A DNA stretch of 64,000 nt. It comes from G963668605 sp963668605. Lineage in GTDB: Bacteria > Acidobacteriota > Terriglobia > Bryobacterales > Bryobacteraceae. Numbering within the stretch: position 1 is the stretch's first letter; every line of letters starts with the position of its first letter. This document shows, in pieces, positions 45,771 to 53,684 of this stretch. Position numbers and translations under genes: made by a program. Location of the stretch: NCBI GenBank assembly GCA_963668605.1, contig OY764903.1:1116001-1180000 (forward strand). Reading direction: 5' to 3'. The notes under the pieces were generated by a model that was given only the letters and a program-made list of their open reading frames with translations, was not told where the DNA came from and did not search any database.

Positions 45771-47195
45771 ATGAAAAAAACGGATCCGTCGACACGGCGC
45801 CAGTTCTTGAGTCGCACATCGGTCGCGGTTAGCGCCGCCGGAAACGTTGCCGTCGTGACGGCAGCCCAGAAGACGATCAAACCGTCAGTGTCCGCGCGGT
45901 CCGCTTCCCGCGTGGTGGGCGCCAACGATCGTATCAACGTCGGCATTATCGGAACGGGCGGCATGGGCACCGTGCATTTGCGGATGTTCGTGCAGCAGAG
46001 CGCAGACGAGAAGGACATCCGCGTCGTCGCGGTCAGCGATATCTACACGCGACGCAAAGAGCGGGCCCGGGACATCGCCAAATTATCCGATAAGGATGTT
46101 CACCATGATTATCGGGATCTGCTGGCTCGCAACGATGTGGACGCCGTACTGATCGCGGCGCCCGACCACTGGCACGGACAGATGGCGCTGGACGCCTTGG
46201 CCGCAGGCAAAGACGTATACCTGGAAAAACCTATGACCCACACCATTGAAGAGGCGCGGGCCATAGTGGATGCTGTAAAGAAATACGACCGTGTCCTCCA
46301 GGTGGGCAATCAGGGTCTTTCCGCACCAAGCACGCACAAATCGAAGGAAGTGATTGAGGCCGGAGAGATCGGGCCGATCCTCTGCGCGCAGGCCACCTCA
46401 GCGCGCAACTCGCTCCTCGGAGAATGGAACTACCGCGTCGAGCCGGAAGGCACGCCGCGGAATATCGACTGGAACCGATGGCTCGGCTCCGCGCCAAAGC
46501 GGCCTTTCAGCGCGGACCGGTATTTTCGTTTCCGGAAGTATTGGGACTATTCGGGCGGGATCGCGACCGACCTGTTCTTCCACAGCCTGGGGCCGATCGT
46601 GTATCCCATGGGCGCGCAGTTTCCCTCGCGCGTCAGCGCCTCAGGCGGCATCTACGTGCACAAAGACCGCGAGGTTCCGGACACCTACGCGACCATGATC
46701 GAGTATCCGAATTTCTATATAGAAATGTCGGGCTCCATGGCGAACGCGGGTCTCGGACAGTTTCACAAGCAGGCGATCTACGGTCACAAAGGCACGCTCG
46801 TAATTGAGCGGAACCAGGTGCTGGTGTATCCGGAAACCTACCCGGAGCTTCGTTCGCGGGAACAGCGGGCGCAATCGGGCCGGTCGGCCGCGCCGGAGCC
46901 GAAGGTCTTCGAACTGCCACCGCAGGCGCCCCAGCGCGATGCGCGCACGCCCCACACGACGAATTTCTTTGCCTGCGTCCGCTCGCGAAAACAGCCCAAC
47001 GCACACGCCGAACTCGGGTACAAAATCCTGACCGCAATCAAGTTGGGCGTCTTTGCCTACCGCGAAGGCAAGACAATGCTGTTCGATCCGAAGCGGCAAG
47101 TAATCATCAACAGTGCCCCCGCGCGCACCGGGTATGAAGGCGACGGCAAGAACCACACGATAAAAGAGTTGGGCGGCGAGAAGGCAACGAGTTGA
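45771..47195 (+). CDS. Tat-signal Gfo/Idh/MocA oxidoreductase
   Basis: 474 residues. An N-terminal twin-arginine motif (TRRQFLSRTSVAVSAAG) is followed by the Rossmann core INVGIIGTGGMG, a VSDIYTRRK strand end, VLIAAPDHWHG and the family EKPMTHT. The C-terminal part has the WDYSGGIATDLFFHSLGP strand of the substrate face. An AAAGGAG site is 11 bases from the ATG. It would be an exported NAD(P)-dependent sugar oxidoreductase. The next Gfo/Idh/MocA gene starts 39 bases after its stop, so the two are one unit. Confidence 0.92.
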   Translation: MKKTDPSTRRQFLSRTSVAVSAAGNVAVVTAAQKTIKPSVSARSASRVVGANDRINVGIIGTGGMGTVHLRMFVQQSADEKDIRVVAVSDIYTRRKERARDIAKLSDKDVHHDYRDLLARNDVDAVLIAAPDHWHGQMALDALAAGKDVYLEKPMTHTIEEARAIVDAVKKYDRVLQVGNQGLSAPSTHKSKEVIEAGEIGPILCAQATSARNSLLGEWNYRVEPEGTPRNIDWNRWLGSAPKRPFSADRYFRFRKYWDYSGGIATDLFFHSLGPIVYPMGAQFPSRVSASGGIYVHKDREVPDTYATMIEYPNFYIEMSGSMANAGLGQFHKQAIYGHKGTLVIERNQVLVYPETYPELRSREQRAQSGRSAAPEPKVFELPPQAPQRDARTPHTTNFFACVRSRKQPNAHAELGYKILTAIKLGVFAYREGKTMLFDPKRQVIINSAPARTGYEGDGKNHTIKELGGEKATS

Positions 47196-47234
47196 AGACC
47201 GTTGGGCACTGACAACGATAAGGAGACTCTTATC

Positions 47235-48329
47235 ATGATCCACAGAGTGGCACTATTATGCTTTCTCGGGCTGCCATTGCTGGCGCAGGAATACAAAATT
47301 GCAGTGGTCAGCATGCTGCATGCGCACGTGGGCGGGCATTTGACCACCATGTTGAAGGACAGCAAGGCGAAGTTTGTCGGGGTATCCGAAACTTTGCCGC
47401 CGCTGGTGGCGCAAGCCAAGAAACTCGGAGTGCCTGAGTCTCTGATCTTCGCCGACTGGAAAAAGATGATCGATCAGACGAAGCCGGATATCGTCTGGGC
47501 TTTCACTCCCACCAATGAGCACGTGAACGTGGTGCGCTACTGCGCGCCGCGCGGCATTCACGTCATCGTCGAGAAGCCGCTGAGCGCGACGCTGAAAGAG
47601 GCGCGGGAGATCCAGGCCCTTGCGCAGAAGCACCAGATCCTGGTTATGACGAACTTCGGCTCCACGTGGCAGGCTGGCCAGTATGCGGCGAAGGCTGCAG
47701 TGGATGCGGGTGCAATCGGTTCCGTGTGGCGCCTGCACGCGATACAGGGCCACGGAGGCCCGGGGGATCCAAAGAAGTCTTCCTTCGTCGCGTGGCTCGC
47801 CGATCCGGTTCAGAACGGCGGCGGGGCGTTGGTCGATTTCGGCTGCTACATCGTGAATTGGAGCTTGTGGCTGAAAGGAAAGCCGGTGAGCGTTTACGCC
47901 TCCGCGAACCATCTGAAGCCGGAGATGTACCCAAAGGTGGAAGACAATGCGACCATCATCCTGAACTGGAAGGACGGCGTTGCGATTCTCGAGGCCACTT
48001 GGGATCTGCCTCCCACACAGCGAGGAGGCAGTGAAATCTACGGCATGAAAGGCAGCATCGTCGGGAGCCAGATCTTCAAAGCCGGCGCGCCGCGCGCTAC
48101 CCCGGCCGCAGAGGGCCGGCGGACGCAACCGCAGGGCGAACCCCTCACGGTTACGTCCCTACCGCCGGAGCGAGCCGAACCGGTCGCCTACCTGATGGAC
48201 CGGATCAAGAACAAGCAGCCCTTGGACGGACCATCGGCGCTCGAACTGAACGTGGCCGTTCAAGAAGTGCTCGAAGCGGCCAAGCTGTCGATCAAGACCG
48301 GCAGAGCGATTACACTACCTCTGGAGTAA
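47235..48329 (+). CDS. Sec-signal Gfo/Idh/MocA oxidoreductase
   Basis: 364 residues from ATG 47235 with AAGGAG upstream; the first 17 residues (MIHRVALLCFLGLPLLAQ) form a signal peptide without twin arginines. The Rossmann part lacks the usual GxGxxG ('YKIAVVSMLHAHVGGH'), so nucleotide binding may differ. The later motifs remain: AFTPTNEHVNVV and EKPLSATLKEA. The C-terminal domain has GGGALVDFGCYIVNWSLWL and EDNATIILNWKDGVAILEATWD. A Sec-exported dehydrogenase would need to fold and bind cofactor outside, so a non-redox role is possible. Convergent with the glycosidase-like gene, 44 bases apart. Confidence 0.85.
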   Translation: MIHRVALLCFLGLPLLAQEYKIAVVSMLHAHVGGHLTTMLKDSKAKFVGVSETLPPLVAQAKKLGVPESLIFADWKKMIDQTKPDIVWAFTPTNEHVNVVRYCAPRGIHVIVEKPLSATLKEAREIQALAQKHQILVMTNFGSTWQAGQYAAKAAVDAGAIGSVWRLHAIQGHGGPGDPKKSSFVAWLADPVQNGGGALVDFGCYIVNWSLWLKGKPVSVYASANHLKPEMYPKVEDNATIILNWKDGVAILEATWDLPPTQRGGSEIYGMKGSIVGSQIFKAGAPRATPAAEGRRTQPQGEPLTVTSLPPERAEPVAYLMDRIKNKQPLDGPSALELNVAVQEVLEAAKLSIKTGRAITLPLE

Positions 48330-48373
48330 TCTGGCGGCCCGCGGTATTAATCGCGAGCGCCCATTTTGTGAAA

Positions 48374-50275
48374 TCAATCTCCATCCACTCTCTCGACCAC
48401 GAACGAGCGCTGCGGAACAGGCTTTCGGGATTTGCGCTCGAACGGGCGGTCGCCGAAGTTGACGAGGACTCGATCCCCCGTGTTCCAATCGGTGAACTGG
48501 ACCGAGCGGTCCGCTGTCAGCCATCCGTGATTCACCATCTCGGCGAAACCGGTGCGCTTCCTGACGGAGGCGACGTTCTGGTAACTCGCGATCATCTTGG
48601 ATTTGTGGCTGGTCCACAGGCGGCGCGTGATGTGCCATATCGGCATCGTCCCGTAGAGTATATTGAACAGGTCCTTCTTCCACGCATACGGCGTGCTCTG
48701 GAAGTTCGTGTCGCGCCACACCCAGGTTCCTGCCACGAAGTCATGAAACGCCAATTGATACAGGGGAATCCTTCTGGTTTCGTCGAGCCCGATGGCCGCC
48801 TCTTTTTGGTAATCGTTCCCCAGGTCCGTCTCGTATTCGCCGCCGGGGATTTTCAATCCATTGTCGTAATAGGTGCGCAGCGACATCTGGCCTTCGAAGA
48901 AATCCAACTCGGGGAGCGCCCACGTTGGGCAGACCCCTTCACCGGAGCCGACCAGCATCCCCATCTCGCGCGTTCGCCGAAGGATCTCCCGCCGCGCCTG
49001 CGCATTCTCTTCGATGGTGGATGGGTGGTCCGGATGGAGGCAGGGCGCCAACTGAACGACCAGCGTGTCGTAGTAGAACAGTTGCAGGCCGTACTCGCCG
49101 ATGATCGTCTTGGCTTTCTCCGGCCACTCCTTCAGCACCTGCTTGCCGCAGACCCGGTCCCAGGCGTTGCGGTTGCTACTCGCGAGAAGCTCGTCAGGTG
49201 CAAGCTTCCCAGTCAGAACGGCGCTCGGCCAATGGCGTTTCTTGGAAACCTGGAAGAGGTTGCCCGTGGGCATCTGATACTTCCCCACAACCCATCCCAA
49301 CTGCTTGATGCCGTCGCACAGCGCTCGATCGATTTCGTGCCGGCCGTAAAAGACCGCGATGCCGCGGTCGATGCCGGCCGCCTTCATCTCCGTCGCCAAA
49401 TGGAGATCCTCTGCCGGATTTTCGCCCCAGAAGTAGACATAGACGGCGTCTTTCAAGTGGGCTACGGCAGGGCGGGCCTTCGTGCGTTCGTGAAGAGGCC
49501 GCATTTCGGGATGCGAGCGGAGAAAGTCGTTGCGATACTCCTTGGCCAGCCCCACGTAGCCGCCGTCGGGGAAGAACGCGTAGTTGATGCGCAGAGGCGC
49601 CGCGTAAATGGTCTCGTCGTCTGTCGCCGTTCTCGAGTCCGGAAGCCGGAAGGTATCCAGACGCGCCCTCATCGCGCGTTTGAGGTCAGTGATCCCCCAC
49701 CACGGCTGACCGCCGCCCCAACCGAACGGTTTATTGATCTGCTGCTTGCCTTCCAGGGGCATGAGCATTCCTTCGCCCGTGGTGTTCTGCACATAGTGCC
49801 AGCCCTTTGCCGGAGCGGCGAAGGGGAAGGGATAACCGCGGAATACGTTGTAACGCGGGCCCGGCACATCGAGCAGAAGGTCAAATGCGTGTGGGCGCCC
49901 CTTGGTGAAAGAGACGCTGACAGGATAGACTCCGTCTGCTCCCATCACTTTGGCGGAAAGGGTTGTGGGCGTGACGATCACGCCCTCCGCAACAACCCGA
50001 AAGCCGGGATTCGCCTGCTGACGCCACACCAACCCACTGCGCTTGTCTACGACCGAGAAGGAACCGTCCGACTGCGAGAGGGCAACACGCAGCACATCGT
50101 TTTCAAGCGTGAAGGACTTGCCGCTGATCGTTCCCTGCCGTGCCGGCGCTTGCTGTGCCGCTACAAGAGTGACGAGCGACAGGCCGCCCACTCCCCGCAG
50201 AACCTGGCGCCGGCTCAAAGGCTCTGATTGTGATCGCACAATCTCTCGTCCATCACTGCTGTGGAACGTTGGCAT
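48374..50275 (-). CDS. Tat-exported glycosidase-like protein
   Basis: About 633 residues from ATG 50275; the frame continues upstream to 50389 but would overlap the next gene. A Tat signal (LSRRQVLRGVGGLSLVTLVAA) precedes a beta-sandwich start (NDVLRVALSQSDGSFSVVDKRSGL) and a TIM barrel with YVYFWGENPAEDLHLATEMKAAG, LGWVVGKYQM and LFYYDTLVVQL. A C-terminal beta domain ends in FERKSRKPVP. The layout resembles the GH101/GH129-like or DUF5696 proteins; I cannot choose, nor assign the nucleophile with certainty. Third gene of a minus-strand unit: molybdoenzyme, Gfo/Idh/MocA, then this. Confidence 0.7.
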   Translation of the reverse strand: MPTFHSSDGREIVRSQSEPLSRRQVLRGVGGLSLVTLVAAQQAPARQGTISGKSFTLENDVLRVALSQSDGSFSVVDKRSGLVWRQQANPGFRVVAEGVIVTPTTLSAKVMGADGVYPVSVSFTKGRPHAFDLLLDVPGPRYNVFRGYPFPFAAPAKGWHYVQNTTGEGMLMPLEGKQQINKPFGWGGGQPWWGITDLKRAMRARLDTFRLPDSRTATDDETIYAAPLRINYAFFPDGGYVGLAKEYRNDFLRSHPEMRPLHERTKARPAVAHLKDAVYVYFWGENPAEDLHLATEMKAAGIDRGIAVFYGRHEIDRALCDGIKQLGWVVGKYQMPTGNLFQVSKKRHWPSAVLTGKLAPDELLASSNRNAWDRVCGKQVLKEWPEKAKTIIGEYGLQLFYYDTLVVQLAPCLHPDHPSTIEENAQARREILRRTREMGMLVGSGEGVCPTWALPELDFFEGQMSLRTYYDNGLKIPGGEYETDLGNDYQKEAAIGLDETRRIPLYQLAFHDFVAGTWVWRDTNFQSTPYAWKKDLFNILYGTMPIWHITRRLWTSHKSKMIASYQNVASVRKRTGFAEMVNHGWLTADRSVQFTDWNTGDRVLVNFGDRPFERKSRKPVPQRSFVVERVDGD

Positions 50276-50342
50276 TAAACTCACAATTCCGTTCTCTTTC
50301 GTTTTTTGCGATGGCCGCGGCAAGATGGCGGCCGGCGACGCA

Positions 50343-51563
50343 TTACACCGGCTTAGACGTTCGACCGTCCCACGCAAAGGTCCGGCCATACCGGATGGCC
50401 ATCACGCCCATGAGCAACGGCAGCGTAGAGTAGAATCCTGTCTCCACATCGGTAACCGGCTGCTGCCGGGATTTCACACAATCCAGAAACTCCCGTGCGT
50501 GCGCCTGGCAAGCCACGGTGCCTTCCTTCCAACTTACCGGCACGCTCACCGGTTCGAGTAGAGGCGCGGCCTGGTCGCGAGTGCCGCGGCGCGGTTTCGT
50601 AGGCCGGATGTTGTAACCGGTTCGATTGACGTGCAGCGCGCCCGTGGTCCCGATAAAGTAATTGCCTTGGTCGGCATAGTCCGGGTTGGGCATAGAGCGA
50701 TTGGAGAAGGACATGATGAACTTTTCGTATTGCCAGGAAACGGCGATGGCATCCGGAAGTTGATCCTTCTGGGGGCATTTTACGGCTACATACTGGCCGG
50801 AGCCGCTGACCGTGAGCGGCGCCTTGGCGCCAAGATACCAACGCGCGACGTCCGCAATGTGAACTCCTTGATCGGTTAAGATGCCACCCGCGTAATCGTA
50901 GTACGAGCGCCAGGTTTTCTGCCGGCTGGGCGTATAGGGCCGGCGCTCGGCGGAACCCTGAAAAAGGTTCCAGTCCAGACCCTCGGGAGGCTGCTGTGGC
51001 TGCTCGGGAGGGTTAGTGTAAGCGCCATCCCAGTGCAGCCCGGCATGGTACACCTGCCCGATCTTGCCGGCTTGCACCATTTGGGCGCACTCCTGAAACT
51101 GTTTCCAATGCCGCTGCTGCAAGCCGATCTGGACGACACGCTTGTGCTTGCGAACCGCTTCGATCATGGCCCAGCCCGTTTCGATGCTATTGGTCAGGGG
51201 CTTCTCGGAGTATGCGTCTTTGTTCGCCGCGCAAGCGTCGATGAGCATGGGTCCGTGCCAGTGGTCCGGCGTGGCAATGAGCACCGCATCGATATCTTTG
51301 CGGTCCAGCACCTTTCGGTAGTCCACATAGGTAGCGGTATTGGCTCCTATAGCGGCAGCCACTTTGTCCCGAGTGGGCTTGAAGACGTCGCAAACAGCGA
51401 CGAAAACGCAATCGGGGTTCGCGCCCAGGATGCCCTGCATATACGACCCGCGCACGCCGGCGCCGATTACACCCATTTGAATCCGGTCATTAGCGCCCAC
51501 GGCAGAGCGCGAAACAGCGGCTGTGACCGCAGAACTTACCAGGAACGATCTTCTAGTTTGCAT
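50343..51563 (-). CDS. Gfo/Idh/MocA oxidoreductase with export signal
   Basis: 406 residues from ATG 51563. The N-terminal QTRRSFLVSSAVTAAVS is a twin-arginine signal. The Rossmann core has IQMGVIGAGVRGSYM, VLIATPDHWHG and SEKPLTNSIETG, the family's EKP lysine, followed by the C-terminal 'DYAGGILTDQGVHIADVARWYLG' strand. As with the other members here, sugar dehydrogenase or dehydratase chemistry is likely, with an unknown substrate. The molybdoenzyme gene lies 85 bases upstream and the glycosidase-like gene 67 bases downstream on the same strand, so one transcript is plausible. Confidence 0.92.
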   Translation of the reverse strand: MQTRRSFLVSSAVTAAVSRSAVGANDRIQMGVIGAGVRGSYMQGILGANPDCVFVAVCDVFKPTRDKVAAAIGANTATYVDYRKVLDRKDIDAVLIATPDHWHGPMLIDACAANKDAYSEKPLTNSIETGWAMIEAVRKHKRVVQIGLQQRHWKQFQECAQMVQAGKIGQVYHAGLHWDGAYTNPPEQPQQPPEGLDWNLFQGSAERRPYTPSRQKTWRSYYDYAGGILTDQGVHIADVARWYLGAKAPLTVSGSGQYVAVKCPQKDQLPDAIAVSWQYEKFIMSFSNRSMPNPDYADQGNYFIGTTGALHVNRTGYNIRPTKPRRGTRDQAAPLLEPVSVPVSWKEGTVACQAHAREFLDCVKSRQQPVTDVETGFYSTLPLLMGVMAIRYGRTFAWDGRTSKPV

Positions 51564-51648
51564 AATTCCATCCTCAAAAAATATGCCGAACTTACTTCGG
51601 CTGCGGCTCTCGCCACGTCTGTACACTCAGATGCTCAACTGACTTATT

Positions 51649-52905
51649 CTAGACTTTCACGACGACGGTGACGCGGTGGATGGCGGTCACGCCGGTCCTC
51701 AGCAACGGGCGCGGCATCGGCTGAGCGATGCCGTTGAGGTCGATGGTGCGGCAGCGCAAGTCGTAACTGCCGGGAGCCATACCCGGCAGCAACGCCGCCC
51801 AGTGGACAATCGTGTAGCGCATCGGCCATTGCAGGGGCTTGCCCGTTTTCGGATCGATTTGACTCGTATTTGCTGGCAGCTTTCCTCCGGCCAGCCCTCC
51901 ACCCCAGTTCGCGGGCGCCGGCAGGATTACGGCATCCTTCCAGTCGGCCCTGGCCCAGTAAGGGTCGTCGGCCGGCCAGGAGTCCTTCTGAGAATGCACG
52001 CAGTATTGAACTTTGGCGAGCCCCGATACGCCGACCTGCGCCATGCCTGTCAAGGCAGCCGGCTTCCCCGGCGGGATCTCTTTTGGGGCATTGATAAACC
52101 TGGCCCGCGTCTTTAACGGGCTCTCCACATCGCTATTCAACTCCGCATCCGAATCATTGGCCTTGTAGTCGTTGGTCAGGACGACGCGCTGAACCCACTT
52201 GATTGACTTGCTGCCGTATGTGCCCGGCACGATCACCCGCACGGGACCGCCATGGGAGGCCGGAATCACCTGGCCATTCATCTTGTAGGCGAGGACGACG
52301 GGCGTCTGCCCTGGCGGGGTTTCCAGAATTTGATTCAAAGACAAAGAGCTCTGAAAAGGAGGCACGTTCCCGTCATGATAGCTCTGATAGTAGACCCGGC
52401 GGATGTTGGCCTTGGGCCTGGTTAGCCAGAGCACTTCGTGAAGAGGGACCCCCTCCCACAAGTTCATGTGAGAAGGATCGGCTCCGTTCGTGCAGACGCA
52501 GACGTGCAGGAATCGGACGGCGTGCTTCTCCGCCAATCTCATCAGACCATTCCAGTCCAGCGCGTTTCCCAAGTCCCGTGAGAGGGGCTGTTCCACACTA
52601 CTGTTGCTGGCCGGGTCCGGGACTACATCGAGAGACCAGGTCTCCGGAAGGAGTCCGATCTCGCGCAACTTCTCGGGCGGGATTTTGGCAACGCCCGTCT
52701 TCCCTTTGTCCAGAGCGATTCCGCGATCAACCGGCGTCAGGTACTCAAGTTCAGCGATCGCTTTCCGCAGTCGCGGATCGGCCTCGGGATTTGCAGCCGC
52801 GAGCGGCGAAGCGGTCCAGGCTGCCGCTGCCATGCTGCCCAGTTGGAAGAAGTAACGGCGCGTGAGTTGGCAGTGCTCTTGGATCCGTTGCTCGTAGTCT
52901 TTCAT
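51649..52905 (-). CDS. Sulfite-oxidase-like molybdopterin protein
   Basis: 418 residues from ATG 52905, with AGGAG 7 bases upstream. A twin-arginine motif (LTRRYFFQLGSMAAAAW) suggests Tat export of a folded cofactor protein. The Moco-binding domain (about 70-260) includes FLHVCVCTNGADPSHMNLWEGVPL, where one of the Cys is the likely Mo ligand, and SHGGPVRVIVPGTYGSKSIKWVQ, a hallmark of the family. The second part (about 265-415) is the Mo-co dimerisation domain (PGKPAALTGMAQVGVSGLAKVQYC... YDLRCRTIDLNG). There is no heme domain. The substrate may be sulfite or another oxo-transfer; location first in the unit with Gfo and glycosidase-like genes leaves it open. Confidence 0.85.
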   Translation of the reverse strand: MKDYEQRIQEHCQLTRRYFFQLGSMAAAAWTASPLAAANPEADPRLRKAIAELEYLTPVDRGIALDKGKTGVAKIPPEKLREIGLLPETWSLDVVPDPASNSSVEQPLSRDLGNALDWNGLMRLAEKHAVRFLHVCVCTNGADPSHMNLWEGVPLHEVLWLTRPKANIRRVYYQSYHDGNVPPFQSSLSLNQILETPPGQTPVVLAYKMNGQVIPASHGGPVRVIVPGTYGSKSIKWVQRVVLTNDYKANDSDAELNSDVESPLKTRARFINAPKEIPPGKPAALTGMAQVGVSGLAKVQYCVHSQKDSWPADDPYWARADWKDAVILPAPANWGGGLAGGKLPANTSQIDPKTGKPLQWPMRYTIVHWAALLPGMAPGSYDLRCRTIDLNGIAQPMPRPLLRTGVTAIHRVTVVVKV

Positions 52906-53047
52906 CTGATGCTCCTGAATGAGCATAGCGTCCGGCGGCCTCCCGTTCAACAGGCACAGGCGAACGACTCTGACGTCTGTACCAGGGTAACGGCGTCCAC
53001 GAACAATGGGCGGCGGAGTGTTGAGCCGCCTCGGCATCTCGCCCGGA

Positions 53048-53084
53048 GCGCCGGTTGCCAACCGGCGCGCAGCTTGACAAGCTG
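53048..53084. repeat. Two adjacent palindromes (REP-like)
   Basis: GCGCCGGTTG-C-CAACCGGCGC (53048-53068) is a perfect 10-bp inverted repeat with a 1-base centre. It is followed at once by CAGCTTG-A-CAAGCTG (53070-53084), a 7-bp repeat. They lie between the molybdoenzyme start and the 159-aa gene stop. No T-tract follows. Confidence 0.6.
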
Positions 53085-53128
53085 TCCCACAAAGGAACAT
53101 GTCCTCGCGGTCGCAGACCTAGGCGGCC

Positions 53129-53608
53129 TCAGAGAATTACGACCGATGTATAGATGCTCTTGAGTGTGACGGCATCCATCCGGAATGCTACTCCGCCCGC
53201 TACGCCGTCGACGACGAGGATCGGGCCGGCGTTAGCTACCACGTAGCGGCGTTTCTTCTTGAACTGCTTTGCCTCGACCAGAGGAACATTGCCGCCAACG
53301 CCAATCAGCCTGATAATCCCGTCTGCATTGGCATCGATGTCAACCGTCACCGTCTGGCTGTTGTTGGAGGTGACCGTGAAACTGTCGCCAGGCAACAGCG
53401 GGGAATCCACACTCTTGTGCGGATCCCCATCCTTGTCGATGTAGGCGATCTTCAGTTGCCTGAACGGTCCGTTGACTGTGGTGTCAGACTTCGGCGGATT
53501 GAGACTCTCGTCTACATCAAGCAGAGAATCCATCGCACCGAAGCCGCTCGTCAGCAGGCGCTTGATCCGCGTGGACCCGCCATCATCAATAATTATTGGG
53601 CTTGCCAT
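53129..53608 (-). CDS. Small acidic protein behind a Ser/Thr kinase, unknown function
   Basis: 159 residues from ATG 53608, with AAGGAG 9 bases upstream, which decides the start over an upstream in-frame ATG. No signal peptide. The sequence is Asp/Gly/Val-rich and beta-strand-like (SPIIIDDGGSTRIKRLL; TVTSNNSQTVTVDIDANADGIIRLIG; NAGPILVVDGVAGGVAFRMD). I recognise no family. The kinase gene on the same strand ends 76 bases upstream, so a co-expressed partner or substrate is plausible. A short hairpin (GCGGCC-GCA-GGCCGC, 53666-53680) lies in the gap. Confidence 0.75.
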   Translation of the reverse strand: MASPIIIDDGGSTRIKRLLTSGFGAMDSLLDVDESLNPPKSDTTVNGPFRQLKIAYIDKDGDPHKSVDSPLLPGDSFTVTSNNSQTVTVDIDANADGIIRLIGVGGNVPLVEAKQFKKKRRYVVANAGPILVVDGVAGGVAFRMDAVTLKSIYTSVVIL

Positions 53609-53665
53609 CGTATTTGCTCCTTGAATTCCCGGAATTCCGTAACCTCGCGACACTGAAAAGAGCAT

Positions 53666-53680
53666 GCGGCCGCAGGCCGC
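53666..53680 (-). terminator. Short hairpin between kinase and small gene
   Basis: GCGGCC (53666-53671) pairs with GGCCGC (53675-53680) around a 3-base loop. On the minus strand it is followed by ATGCTCTTTTC. The stem is only 6 bp, so partial attenuation rather than full termination is the most one can suggest. Confidence 0.35.
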
Positions 53681-53684
53681 CCTC

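Noticed and set aside
48368..50227. 619-codon plus-strand frame
   Set aside because: Antisense to the glycosidase-like gene; no domain, composition typical of an antisense frame in high-GC DNA.
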